Origin: Chrysemys picta bellii
Taxonomy: Eukaryota; Chordata; Testudines; Emydidae
Assembly (NCBI RefSeq): GCF_011386835.1
Contig: NC_088794.1
Span: 91,744,009-91,808,008, forward strand
Length of the DNA: 64,000 nucleotides
Direction: 5' to 3'
This document shows, in pieces, positions 25,774 through 40,700 of the stretch. Every line of letters begins with the position of its first letter. Position 1 is the stretch's first letter. The notes under the pieces were generated by a model. The model was not told the DNA's origin, searched no databases, and saw only the letters and a program-made list of their open reading frames with translations. The translations under genes were made by a program, and so were the position numbers.

Positions 25774-28700
25774 CCTTTTGATCTGTGTTTTGGTATTGGA
25801 ATGACAAATTATTTCTTGCAAAAGAGAGGGGGAAAAAATTGTCTCCTATTTTTAGAGTATGATGTAAGAAACATTAATTTTCTTAAGGAAAAGACAAAAC
25901 AATATTAACATACAAAGACTATCTTTTAGATGAATGGTAGAGTTTGAAGTGTTGTTGTAGCTGTGCTGGTCCTAAAATATAAGAGAGAAAGGTAGGGGAG
26001 GTAGTATCTTTTATAGGACCCACTTTTGTTGATGAAAGACAAGTTTTCAAGGTACACAGAGGAAGAGCTCCATGTAGCTCAAAAACTTGGCTTGTCTCAT
26101 CAACAGAAGTGGTTCCTTTAAAAGATATTACCTCATCCACTTTGTCTTTCTCATTAGAGTTTGAGACATTTCTCTCTTGAAAAAACAACAAACAAATATC
26201 AAACCATATATTACAGGAAGTACCAGCAGCTTGTGAACTAGAATGCAAATTCTTCTACAGTACCATGTTTAGAATCCCAAAGAAATTGTATGGTCTCTTG
26301 GGGCCTGGGCTGAGGGTGGCATCCACACAGATGAATGAATAGTTTCCAAAAGGCGTCCTGTGCACATAATGGAAAGAGCCATCCTTATGCCAGGCAGAGT
26401 ATTTCCTGCCAAAACAAGATGAAAATATTGCAGTCAGAAAAGTCTGGAGCAGTGGCAAAAGGGAAAGGATATAGAACAAATGTAAGATTTCCCATTACAT
26501 TCCATCTTCCTGCTGAGGTGAAGTCCATTCTAAAAATCAAACGGCACTGGAAGATCTGTACTTCAAAGAGGACAAATATTCTGAGCCATGTACCACATAC
26601 TAGAGTTAAAACCAGGTTAGCACTCAAATGGTTAAAAGAAGGGTCAGAGTAGATGTTTTCCCTTTGCATAATGATGCTCTTTACAGATAAAGGACAGGAA
26701 CAAATGCAGGACAACACCAGGCAAATCATCTGAATGACAGGGTAGCAGAGCCACTTGCAACCCTAATTAAAGGAGACCTGCAGAGGAAACAAGTTGGGCT
26801 TGTATCCTGTGTTTATTTTTGGTATACAGCAAAGGCCTGAAAGGACTTTTTGGGGGAAGTTTTTTTTTTTTTTTTTTGCTTACTTCCTTAGAAATATCAG
26901 GAATGTCAAATCTTGTCTTCCCTATGTTACTGGAGTTCTTTCCTAGATTATTTTAATATGGACTATAAAAAAATTTAAGCCATTAACTGAAAGGATTGGG
27001 TATTGAATTGTTAAGCGTTTTCCAAACACCCCCAAAACAAAACAAAACAAAACAGCAAACCACACAAAAACTTTTAAACAATGAATAAAAATAACTTCCC
27101 CTCTCACTGAAGTTTAACTTTCCTGATTGTTGTGCTGTCATAATCCTACCAGTTCTCCAGTCACCCACAGAGTCACAGGAAAAACAAGACTTGAATTTCT
27201 TATGTAAAATACAAGCAGATGTAAAAAAAAAAAAAAAAAAAATTTCCAGACCTTATGGGAAGCAGAAGGAACGAACATATTGGCTTTCCTTTTCACATTA
27301 CTTAATACAAGTGTTGGAATTAATTTATTCTGAAAAGAGGTTTTTAAAAATAAGGAGAGATGGAAATAAATGTTCCTGTTCAAGGCATTATACTAGTTTG
27401 TAATAAAGGAAAGAGGTATAGAATAAATGTTTCTTCCTGGTATACAGGTGTCCTTAACACTAGACATTGCTGAGTTCTAAATAAAGATTGATGACAGTGT
27501 CATCTTCTTGAAAGAGATTTTAGTCCTTTACTCCATTAGGACAATGAGTCAATCTTCCAGCCAGATTAATAATAATCTTCATTATTAAAATGCTCAAATG
27601 AAAGTTGATAAATTTTTTAGGACATCTAAATTATAATTGTGCAAAATTCTATGATTAGATGAGTTTTTTGTTTTTAATTCTGGCATTTTCTAAGCCCCAC
27701 AGTATGTACAGGCTAAAGGAATATAATTTGTTCTGTTCAATTAATGCACCCAGAAAACGGAATTTGTAACCTCCACCAATCAGAATAATTGTAAAAGGCC
27801 AGAAATCTAGGGCTGAAGAAAAAAAAAATTAAAAAATAAGTTTACTGAGCATGTATCAACACTGCAATCGGAATGATCATCTTCTAATACTACATAAGAC
27901 TATTTTACCAAACTTATTGTTAAGGACTGCCTTAACACAGCACCTCATGAATTCAAGAAAAATCTGGGAGTTTGATATCACCACCCTAAGCAGGCTCTGT
28001 TTTTACTCCCACTTAAAGTATGTTGAACAGATTTGAGTTTTACCCCCTATGTTCATGGGGCAGAGAAATAATAGGCACTGCCATTCTTTAGTTTAAAAAA
28101 AAAAATCACACCATTTTGCTAAATCTTTGCATTCTAAGTACAATTGCTGCCTTTCACAATTTTAATACTGAACAGCTAACAGAGGCATGTAATGCTGAGA
28201 AAGCACGTACTTCCTCCCCCCTTCTCCTGTTTTTGTTTTTAACATCCTGCAAGCTATAATACTATAAGGTGTGCAACAAAGAATGATGTTTTCTTGAAAG
28301 TGTACAGAGGCAGGGGATGGGGGTCTCTCTTTGACCCAGGCAAAAGAACTATTGTTCTGAATTATTGCCTAGTCCTGTTTAATTTGAGGAAAATGCCTCC
28401 ATAATCCTTCCTTCTACTCTGCCATCTCCTTCTTCTCCCCTCCTCCCCACTCCTTAATCCTAATATTATTTCATTTGGACACCAGATGAATGAGCCTCAT
28501 CCTCCAATATAACAGCCTGCCTTTTACTGATGCTTAACAGTGTTTAAGATTTCAGTGCAGTTTTTCAGTCCAATGCAGGAGGCAACAGGAGTCTCATCTT
28601 TAGGACCTGTCACAACAGCAAGATAACTAAACATAGTTATAAAAATTTACTAAAACTAAAGTAATTTATAATTAACGATGAAAAACTTTTCCTTCCCCCA

Positions 28701-31700
28701 CTCCACCTCCAACACTGGAGTGTTCAGAAACTGACCATCTGGAATTATAATAGCACCTTTACATAATTTTATAATGATAGATCCATCGGAGTTTACAGTG
28801 TATGGGCCAAATTTAGTCTTGGTGTAAAGCAGGTGAGGTCAGAGACATATATGCTTAAAACATCTATGGGAATATCAATCTGCTGTTAAGTGGACAAAAT
28901 GCAGTTACTTAAGAAGGAATTTACCCAGTGCCAAAACAATTCCATAAAAAAAGTCAGCTCAAATTTAAAGAGCAGAATTCAACCTCATCTCTCCTCTGTG
29001 CTTTTCCAATCTCCTTCAGTAAGGATATGTCTTTACAGCAGAGGTAGCCTGCATGATCTGGCTTACCCCAGAGGTAAGGAGCAAGACTGCAAAGCCATAC
29101 CAAAGCTACAAGGGCTCAATGGTGCTGCATCCCGCGTGTGTTTCACTAAGACTTGTGAGGACATATTCCATGTTTTCGTGCTACAGTAAGCTCAGCTGCT
29201 CTGATTCTTTCCCACTGAATTGTGGGGAAAACTCATCTGTCCTTCTGGCACATGGGAGGAATTATGGGAAGGCACTGGAGGACTATCTACACTCTAGTGA
29301 TTTAGCCTGTGTTCTCCCTGCAAAAAGGTGGGTTTCCAGCCCAAGTGAAATTAGAATCTGTGTTCTAACCTACATCCTCCAGCTGTTTCAGCTAGCCCAG
29401 TTGAAAGCATCGCTAAATTCAGGTGACAAATTGATGTGTAGAGACAGGAAGGACCTGGAGGCAACAGCCAGATAAGACCCCAGGCTAATGCAACACTGAA
29501 GACCCTACCTAGGAGGCTGACAGAATTAGAGTTTAAGCACTTATGTATCTTTCACACCTCTAGCCTACCAATGCATTGTCGTAGTCCTACTTACTAATGG
29601 AGAATGATTTTCTTCTGACTTTCATCTGCTATTTATACGGTTGTACATTTCCTGAACCATCCCACTGAAATCTTTATACTTGAATCTCCAATTTATTCCT
29701 TAGAGTTATCTCTTTTTCTCACCTATGTCTATATTCATTTTCTTAACTCCCTCAGGGCTGATGAACCAACTCAGGTAGGGTCCCTCCTGTTGTGCAGATG
29801 TAAATATTCTTGAGGATGCAGAAGGGAACACCAGAAAATGAAAAGGATGATAAGGGAATCCTTCTAAAATGCCAATGGCACACAAGTTGGTCACTCAAGT
29901 GCTCTGGGGGAGAATGAACACATGATGTTCTGAACACCTCCTAGCTGGGACAAGAATTGTTAACAGGCACAGCTACAAAACATACAGGAGGGAGAGATTA
30001 AAAGGGTGGGCAAAAGATACTCCGCCTTCCTGTAGCAGTCCATTCAAATGTTAGTGGATAATAGGGGAAGATTGGGACACTAAAATCAAACAGCCCTATG
30101 CTGGCAAAAAAAATCGGTCATGATGTGTATTTGGCAGAGGTGAGCTAAAAACAGATTATTTCCTGTCTGCAATGCAATTCACTTTGCTCTTGGATTTATG
30201 GACTCAGTGAGGTATTAAAAAAAAAAAGAAAAAAAAAAAGAAAAGAAAAGAGTACCTGTAGTAATTCTGGATGCTGTCCAAGTGTGGAATGTTGAATGAA
30301 TCTACAGTGAAAGAGAAAGAAAAGAGACTATTCAGATGAAGCCAACTATTGCTCTGAGTCTTCTATTTGCTCACTGTTGGAGAGCACTCTCAGCAGGCTT
30401 TGGCAGATTGTACTGTCTGTAACTTAGCTCTATTCCCGTTGAAATTCATGAAGTATTATTGCTTGCCATGTGAAATCATCTGGATTCAGTGGCCTTCTTC
30501 TTAATTCTTTGTATCTATGCATCTGGAGATACAGAACATACCTTTGACAAGCTCAAAGCACCTGTCTGGGTGATAGACTAGTGGGCTAGCTTTTCACCTC
30601 TGGAGACTTGTTAGGTCACCAGCAAATTTCCCTCTAAAGGCTTGTCTACACAAACACTTAGTTTATGACAATCTGATATGTAAATCTAACCAGCACTAAT
30701 CTGCCATGCACTAAGTGTCTGTGTGGAACCTACTGCCACACACTAAAAATTTCCCAATGTGCTTTAATCTATTCCCTCTACAAAGAGTGGTAGGTCAACG
30801 CACACTAGGTGCATGGCAAAGCACATAAAGTCATGGTAACAAGGTCCAAATGGACACTTAGTATGCAAAAGGCTAGATTTATACCCCAGTTTGCTGCAAA
30901 CAAGTCCTAAGCTACATGCATGCACAGCTGCAGTGACTGCCACAGAAAGAAGCTTTCTACACTGAGGCATCTCCCTCTTTGCCAGTGGGAGCTCTAAATG
31001 CACTGGCAGTCATATAGCTATATAAGCTATGGAAGACAGCCACAAGTATAGCTTCCATGATGCCATATGGATACTGCTACAGGAGAAAGATGAAAGTAGA
31101 AGTAACGGCTCCTGGAGCAGCTTCACACAGTGGAGCACCACTTCTGAGCTTGGCCAACTATCACCAACTTGCAGGACAAGATAGCAATGCAGAACTAGGA
31201 TGACCTGCAGTGGTGGCAGAAGTTCAGGATATAGAAGACTACTTTCTTAGAGATTTGTGAAGAGCTCACCACAGAGCTGCAATGGTGGAACACCAACATC
31301 AGAATTTTCATCAGCATAGAGAAATGCATGTCTAACAGCAACTAATAGCCCACCATCCCCAGTTGCTACTGGTCAGTAGCTAACCAGTTTGGTATTGGTA
31401 GATCAATTTTAAGGATTGCTGTCATGGAAGTTTGTGCTGCTATTAAGAGGGTGTGGGTAACCCCACATCAATGCACAGAGGCAATGACCACGAGGTTGAT
31501 GGATTTGCATGATTGGGGCTATTAGTGCTGCTATACAACTCATGTGGGATGGTCTGAAAAGGTCTATAATCTTTAGAACTCATTCCACTTTATGCAATGA
31601 AAAAAATGGGACTTTTGCTCCAAAGACCATTATGGACATTAACGGTGTTGTGATCTCCTGTCATTCTGGGAGACACAGCTTTCTGAAGTTATGAAGTCTT

Positions 31701-34700
31701 TTACTGGACACCTGAATAGGAGAAAGAAATTCCTGAGCAGCTGCAGAACGACAACAGAGTGCACATTTGGACCTAAGGTGTTGGTGTCGTATGACAAGGC
31801 TGGATCCTTTTGAGAAATATATGCTTCATGTTATAGTTGCTTGCTGTGTTTTGCACAACATCTATGAGAGCAAGGGAAAGAGCCTCATCAGAGCAGGAGT
31901 GAAGAGACTTGTAGAATTTTATCATCATCCAATGATGGTGCCTCTGCAAAACGCCCCAATTGGTCGAAGAAGCATTGTACTCCTACTTTGAGACCAAGGT
32001 GTAGCAGAGGAAAATGTAATGTAACCAAAGAAATTAATACTCTTTGTGTGATGATATTATTTAGGAACCGATGTTATTAAGCGGGAGTTGTACCTCAATG
32101 AAATTTTCAGCAGAGTTGTAAGCCTTTATTGATATAAACAAACACAGAACAAAGTTAAAACCATTGGAAATAGGACACACATGCTCCAAGTGCTGAGTTC
32201 AAACATTTTTATGCAGATAGAGTCACAAAAATGTGTAGGTGGATTTGTAGCTGTTTTCCTTCTCTTGAGGGATGAAGTGGCATGAGAAGGGCCTGTCCCT
32301 TGTAACTGGGGCTTGAAAAGGTGTTCCCAATATCCTATGTTCTCAACAGACTGCAGGCCATGGCTAGGCTGGAGTATTGGGCATGAGTCAAGCAACACAT
32401 TGTTTTCCAGTAGGTTGGTCTGCTTCTGTGATCATATCCAACATCTTTTTCTTGATGGTCCCTTTCTCTGTATATTTCCTTGACTAATCCCTGTTCTCCT
32501 CTCTCCCGTTTTTATTCTGGAGCATGAAAACTTCCCTCTAATCTTCTGTCTTTTTGGCACTCTGCTGGGATGCTGTCACAAGGTCAGCAACTGTCTCCTC
32601 ACTTATCCTCTTTCACTTCCCTCAAAGGTTTGCTAGGCATTCAGCAACTGATAGTGCTCTCTCTTTGAGAGCCATGGCACATTGGGTGCTTAATGCCTGG
32701 GTCTCAGGAGCCATCTCAGGTTCAGTCTGTGCCTGGGTCTCTGGCTCAGGTTGGGCGTACAAAGAGATCTTGGCTGTCTTGCCGAGTCTCCTTCTCGCAG
32801 GGTTCTAGGACTGGTTTCCATACTGAAATAACTCATTCTGATATGAAGTTATGTCACTTCCTAAGTGGATTAATTAAAGTGGAATAAAAAGCCAGAAAAA
32901 CTGAAAAAATAACTTGTGTGTGCGGGCACAAGGCAGTTTATGATGAAAAAAACTAGTTATACAGAAAAAACCTTGAAGAGATGGTTGGTCAACAATTGAT
33001 TTTGGGAGGAGAAGGGAAAAAGAGGACAGAGATAAGATGAGAGAGAATGTTAATGAGGGAAAAGAACAAATGGGAAGATGGGAAAATGAGCAAATGAGAG
33101 GAAAAACAGTGATAAAAGGAGAGAGTAGTGAACATAATAGAATTTAAGAGAGTGGGTAGGAATGGGAGAGATTGAACAAGAACAAGTGAGGAGAGTGAAT
33201 AAACAAATGTGAACATGGAGGGGGAAAGAGCATGTGTTCCTAAGTATTTAATTTGCACTCATTCCTTACACAGAAAATAAATTAGAAGGAACATTTGTCA
33301 CCAATGAAAATTAATCTGGGTGATTTCAGATTAATCCTTAGCAATGTTCTTGACAACTGAAGAAAAAGCACTGAAAGTGATCTGAGAGATACATGTCCAG
33401 CCCCTCACCGTGAAGGGAATTCACTATGATGAGGGTCCTTCAGGGTGTGAGGACTGTGGAATAATGAGAAGAATGCACCATGCAGTCTCAATACAGTCCT
33501 TTATCGGTGATCAGTATGCTTCTGAATTTCCCTTCACAAGAAATTGCTTGTCAGGAGAGTGATGAGTTGTTGAAACTCCCCATTGTAGTTTTCAGGGATA
33601 TAACCAACACCCTTTCATTGAAGAAGAAAGGTACATCAGGTTTCATCTCTAAATTCATTAACTACATAGGAATCCTACCATGTGGGAACAAGGGAAGGAG
33701 CTAAAGTAGAAACTAATGAAATTGTGAGGCTGCATAACCAAGTAGATATGAGAGGAAAGACAGAATTCATTCTCTCTCACTGAGCATCAACTCACATACT
33801 GGGAGCAGGTAAAGAGACACTCTGGTAACAACCTGACAGAAGATTCATTTCCGTGTCATTTGTTTTACTGGGGTTCAATGTTGTAAAACAGTTTTTGTCC
33901 CACAATAAGAAACCTAAAGGAAACATTTACCAAACAAAAATCCCTGGTGCAATGAACTTTGTAAACTGATCAGAAAGCCTTTCCATATTTGAAAGCTGAA
34001 CCTATTTATTTATTTGTTTGCTTCCATTATTGCTGCAATTAATTTAACATTGGAAATAATTTGACTGCTCATTTGGGTTTAAGCTCAAAGAGAACAAAGT
34101 AGTCATAAGCTAAATGTTTTACAAGTGGAGGTAGAGAAACTAAGGTAGTTTAGTTTTTTAATTGGTCAAGAAGGTGTTATTTATGAAAACTGCAGAAGTG
34201 TTACAGAAACTCCTTCAGAAATCCCTTCTATGTGTCAGGAGCTAGACCTATCTATGTGATTGTTTGTTTAAATGAGCTCCTTTAAACATTTTACTCAGTT
34301 ATTAGCCAGTCAGCAGCAAGAAGCAAGGGAAAGCCTTTCTCCTTGTTCTCTAAAGGCCCAATCCTACAATCCCTATAGACAAAAACACTTCCATTGACTT
34401 CAATGAATTGGGCCCTCAGTTGGCAACCCTATCTTAGGAGTTCATAACATATACCAGTATCTTAATGAATATTAGCATCTTAAAATGGAAGGTTGCCTAC
34501 AACTTTCATTTGACTAGACTAGGTTTCTTATTTCCCTGGGATTATTTGGGTCCTTCATTAAACTATTAGTTTCTTGGCTCTCTCTTACCATGATTCCCTT
34601 TGATGTCTATCCACTTGGTTTTCTCCATGACTCTTGATCTCTTCAGGATCAACTGGTAAGTTTGCCACTCCACCTCAATCTGCTCAGAGCCCAGTTTATC

Positions 34701-37700
34701 TTTTGTTTTGGCATCTGTCAAATCACCTGTAAGTGCACAAGGCCAAGACTGAACTACATGCTACATTCTTCATAAATCACACAGAAGAGCTATATAATGC
34801 AAGCATGCAGCGCACATGCCTTACGCTCAACACAATGACAGGCCTTCTGTGAACACATTCTAGTGCCTACTGCCATTTGGTACTAGATTTATTACTATAA
34901 AGGTAAAGCCCTCTTACACTATATGTGCCCTGCCTTTGCGATCAGTTACATTCAAACTTGTGTTTAACATGTCATGGCAGCACTCTTTAATGCCACATCC
35001 TTGCCTATAAGCAAGAAAGATTTTACAAGACTGCATTACATTTTGAAAATACTAAGGCAGAATCCTCAATTACAAATAATGAAAACTTCTTGTCACAAAG
35101 TTAACTGCTACATTTCCTGGTATAGAAGATCAGCCATCGCCCATTTCAGTACTGATTAAAATATGAGGTGTCCCCCCGCCCCTTTGTTCACATTTTCATT
35201 TTACTTTCCTAGGAGTCTGTATTTTAAACCCTTCTTCCTTTACTTAAATGATGCACATTGTTTAACTATCTTTAAAAATAGATTAAAATGTTTCGGAACT
35301 GCTAGAATTTATGCAAAAAGCTGTCTGGGAAGCAATTTTGCACAACAAATGAGATATTCATTTACGGTACAAACTCTACCTAGTGACCCTGCTAGCACTT
35401 AGATTCTGGAGTCTTTCATACAGCTGTTACTGCAAAGTCTCCTCAGATCATTTAATAAATACTGATCCATATTGATAATTGTGGCAGAACAGTTAAATAA
35501 ACAGCTTATGTCTCTTTTATTAGTCCTGATATGACATATGGTCAAAAGAACATGAGCAATGCAAATAAGTAAAAATGAGTTCTCACAATTACAAAAAGGT
35601 TATATAACTGAATAGGTGTTATTCTTTTTACCCCCAGAATATACACATATTGAGCTCCACCACCAAATCTGATGCTTGTTTTTTAGTCTGTGTATGAAAT
35701 GAGTTGATAGGTCTCAGTACAGATCCTAGGACTGATATGCATTGGCAGAACTGTAAGGAAAACTTCAGAATGCACCCAATATGTGCACCACATAGTCACA
35801 GTCAGTGGTTATGAGCACTAAAAATTCACTATAAACATTCTGCTTGCACCTGTAGAATAAATTAAAACAATGCTAATTCTGCTGGGTGTAGGAAAGTATC
35901 TTTTTTTGGACTAACAACTGTTTTTTCAGCTGCAATTTGATTTTCATTACTTAAGATGCCTTAAGCTTTGACATTTTACTTTGAGAAGCTAGACATTTTA
36001 CTTGTCTGAATGTATTACCAAGGAAGGGTCGAGAGGAAGAAATATAATTTCTGAATTGCTTACCTGTCACTAGAACAAGCACTGGTTGAATTATATCAAT
36101 TGTTTCAGAACAGAACTTTTCAAAGTCAGGAACTCGTTTGGGATCCCGAAACCTACTGATGTGAATGTCTGATACCTACAGAAAGAATATATTGGATAAA
36201 GGTATTGTATCACAGACGGAGAGACCAAAAATATATATTTAGGGAGAGATTGTTGCCAGAAACAACTCTAAATGTTTTGCAAAGCAAGAGCCATCTAAAA
36301 CTAAACAGGACTTGAGAATAAATTAGTAGCTTTAGACCAGGACCCAAATAATTTTCCAGTAGCTTTGCTCAAAGATTTCTAAAAATCACCCATGCAGAGA
36401 TCAAGTGACAAGTCTTATCTCAAGAATGACAAAGATGGTTATTAAAACAACTAAACAAAAAGTGTACTGGATCAATTAGAAATGCCTTCATCAATGTGAG
36501 GGCTACCCAAAAAGGATTACTACACCTTTCATATATTTTGAAGGCAGCTTTTCTTTTGAACCAAGACATTCAAATAATTCCACATTTGAAAATTATTTGG
36601 TTAGATAGGACTGAAAAAAGACCAGACAGAACAAATTTGTTTGAATTATGGTTTACTTTGTCAGCAAAAACTTTCAATCACATTTCTTTAAGCTAGATAT
36701 AATGGATTACTACACATTAGTCTTTCAGCTCAGGAGACCGGTGTTCAAATCCTGAATACCTCACAAATGAAAATTAGATTGTCCATTTCATAGCTCTTCA
36801 TGGCCATTTGTACATAAGGCAGGTTAGGACTGACGTGCCTTGTGTGGAAGATTGCACAGTACTTGCCAACAATAAAGCGGGCTCTAATTTAAGTTATTAG
36901 TTCATTTTTATAAGAACCAAACTCACACAAACACTTATAGCTAATCTAAAAAAGCAGCAGAGGTGCAAAATAATAAAAAATAGTCATAGCTTCCTCCCTA
37001 TTTTTCAGCCATTTGAAGGAAGACTGACTGCAATGATAAGAATTCTTTGGACCTGATTCTGCAGTCCTCATACAAGAAAATCTCCCACCAATCTCTATGG
37101 GAGTTCTCTCTATATCAGAGCTGGACCCCAAGACAGATAAATGTATAGTAAACAAATAATAATCGTTATAATTTCATAGCTATTTCAAAATATTATGAAC
37201 CTCACTAATCTGTACTAATGATAGTTATGCTGATTGCAAATTAATGAACTAGAGATTAAAGAGATAGCACAATAAAAAAGCAAAGGTAATGCATCATAAG
37301 TATACCATATTCATTATTTGACGTGTTACGTTTGATGCTAAATACTAATAAATATTTTGTGAAAATAATGAGGTCTTAGTAATATGAAACCTCACTACAA
37401 CAGCTCAATTAGACCTTCACTGAGAAGTGCGGCAAAACTGTCATCTTCGGTGTGAAAAGTAGTGAAGTTCTACTGATTGTACAATTTGCTCATTTTTACA
37501 CCTAAATAAAGTGATAAAACTACTGAAAATAAGTTGCAGTTTTCCTTTAAATCAGGGATCCAAAAAAGTCATACTGCAAAATAAGAGTTTAATTCAAAGT
37601 TCTCTCTCCATCTAGTCCTGTTGTCATCACATGTGAGATATAACTGATATTAGGAAAATGAAGACTCACTGTTTAGTCACTTATTTGCTGAAAAATTAAA

Positions 37701-40700
37701 GGTAGGTCATATTTTATTTTTTAAAAATATGCTGATGTAAGATTGACATTTTGTGCATGTGTTCCTCACACTTATCACACACTGCATTACTGACCCTATG
37801 GTAAGAAAAAAAAATGTAGTTTTCCCTACTCAACTTATACATCGTAATGTCCCCCGGAATGCAAACAAGAACCATTCCCTGCTATCTCCTTGAAAATAAT
37901 CATGAACGTATAACAGGGCCTGGGAGCGCTGCACAGAAAGGAGTGTTTTTCTTACACAGCAATGACATAATCAGGCACTGGAAGGAATCAGTTTCAGTTC
38001 TCCTTAGCTAAAAGAATGTTGACTGTAATGTGGAGTATGGAGGTTGTTGAAGTGGAAAGATTTGAAAGTTATTAAGATCCTCAGGACTCCATGAGAATCA
38101 CAGAAGATACCAGGGATGGGAGAAGGAAATAAATCTCAACATGTGCCAAAATGACAGCTGAACTGGAGGAGTGACCATATGGACAAGGGAGGCGATTCCA
38201 TCTGGGGGAAAAACAAACCACATATTCAAAATATCTATAACGTAAGTGACAGTTTAGACTAGTGCACAACTAATATAGAAATGGCAGACATGTCACAGGA
38301 AACATTTACAGAACTGCAGGATAGCAGGAGAAAGCAAAGCAGGAAGTGTTCATACAGATAAAAGAAGGGCTGTAAAAAAGGCCAGAGTACTGATCGTGTG
38401 GATTTATATCTAGACACTGACCTGGAATTAGCCTTGTGGAATTACCAGGGAGCCAGGAGCACATTTCCCCCAAGATCAGAAGCTATTTGGATTTAGCCTT
38501 TGGAAATTAATCAAAGCGGGTTAATGATAAAGCAGCTGTTAAAGATTTATACATGGTTGATAAGATTGCAGATTTAATAAAGATATATTTGAAAGTCAGG
38601 AACATTTCAATATTAATGAAATTAAAGACAAAACTCTCTCTGCAGAGATAACTTCAGTGTAGGTAACTTGAGTTAACACCTCTTTAATTAGCCTAGCTTG
38701 AGTGAGAGCAGCCAAGCTGCAAAATAACACTCATAGAAACAAAGGGCTGGAAGGGACTCATGAGGTTAGCTTAGCGGTTCCCAAACTATGGGTCATGACT
38801 CCAAATGAAGTCACGCCATCAGCAGATGGGCTCATGGGTCCAACAGGCTAGAGTTGTCTGCGAGACAATGCTATCTGCCCCCGAACCTGGCCAGACTTTC
38901 TCCACAATCGCAATGCTAGGAGGCTACCATTTTTCTCTACAAAACTGTGGCCTCTTCATGGTGTTACTTCACACGTATGGTGTGTGCAAGGTCACATTAT
39001 GCAGAGGCCACTATTTTGTAGATCAAAATGGCGGCCTCATGGGGTGGCATCTGTGGAGCAGGTCTGGACATGCTGGCTATGCAAACACCAATTTGCTGCA
39101 CTGTCCAGCTATACGAGCATCCAGAGGAGGGACTTCAATACAGAAGATCCTTATCTGTGGGCAGCAGCCTTATCAACAGAGCATCCTCTCTGCTGGAGCT
39201 CACAGAAGCCTGTGATAACCTTTTCTGAGATGGGAATCTGCAGTGGCTTGTAAGCTTCTTAAGGGGGGGCCTATATCTTCTTTTATGCCATGCTGAGTAC
39301 CCTGTTGGCACTCGATAAAGAATCATTCTAAGTCACTGACTCTGTGGTGCCCTAGTATCACCATGCAGGGTCTTTCTAAGTCCTGGCCTCATTTGCTTAA
39401 CAGTGAATTCCTCTTGCTCATTTGTGAAAAGAGGCACAATGGACTCATTTTTACACAGAGTATCTACTTCAACCCCTGGCAGAAACGTGTTCACAAATAC
39501 AACAAGGTTTTCTTTGAGTATGGCTTCACCAGTGTTTTGGTCAAGAACAAAGAAACGCCAAAGTGCCTGCAATGTCACACAGTATTATCTAGCAAAAGCA
39601 AGAAGCCTAATAAATTTGAGTCACACTACGAAACCCTTCACAAGATACACATTAGAAAACCAAAGGTCATTTTTCCAGCGCCGGAAAGAACTTTTCATAT
39701 CAACAATCACAATTCTAGAGAGCGGTGTCAGCCTCTGACCAAGCTCCAAGGCATCCTTTGAGGTGAGTTACCACATTGCACACACCTCAAAGCTTCACTC
39801 AACTGGACTTTGATTTTGCCACCTGCAAATCAATATGGTGAACATGTGTGGGAAACTGAAGCAAACAAACTCAAAGCCATACCAGTCTCCAACAACGTAG
39901 TGAAGTAGAGGATCAGGGCCGCCTGGGTGGGGGGGGGTGGGGGGGAAGTGGGGAATTTGCCCCAGGGTCCAGGCCCCGCAGGGGCCCTCACGAGAGTTTT
40001 TCAGGGCCCCTGGAGCGGGGTCCTTCACTCGCTCCGGGGGCCCTGGAAAACTCTTGCGGGGCCCGGGCCCCCGGAGCTTCTTCCGCTCTGGGTCTTCGGC
40101 AGTGGGAGGTCCTTCCGCCCCAGGACCCGCCGCCGAAGTGCCGGGTCTTCGGCGGCAATTCGGCGGCTCCCTGCCGCCAAAGACCCCAGGCTCCCTGAAT
40201 CCTCTGAGTGGCCCTGAAAAGGATTGAGGCAATAGCTGCAGATCAGGAAAACACACTGGTGGACCATCTGAAAAAATACATTTGTTTTTGCTCTTCAAGT
40301 TGATGTGAGCACTCAGGACCACGATGAACATTTCTTGGCTTGTGTCAAATACAGATGAGAAGGTGCAATTCCCAAAGACATTCTGTTCTCTCTCCCTCTT
40401 TCCAGATATGAGACAGCACAAGGGATATTCAATGTGCTACATGCAAGACGAAAATATACCATGTAATCGCCTGATGGGCTTTTGTGCAGATGGAGCTACA
40501 TCTATGACAGGCCACAAAGCAGGTCTGTGGGCCTTGGTAAAGAAAGTTGCTCCTTCTGCTGTGTGATTCACAGAGAACAGCTGGCATCTAAAGCTCTGAG
40601 TCCAGTCCAGGGGAAGTTTTGCGGAAGGTCGTGTCTATTATGAACTACATCAAGATTCAGCCTCTTCGCAAGATTCTGTCTGCAAAACTGTGTGAAGAAA

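Noticed and set aside
39363..39761. Plus-strand 132-codon frame as a host zinc-finger gene
   Set aside because: It is the BED-finger part of the hAT transposase inside an element with its own target duplication, and the downstream frame is broken.
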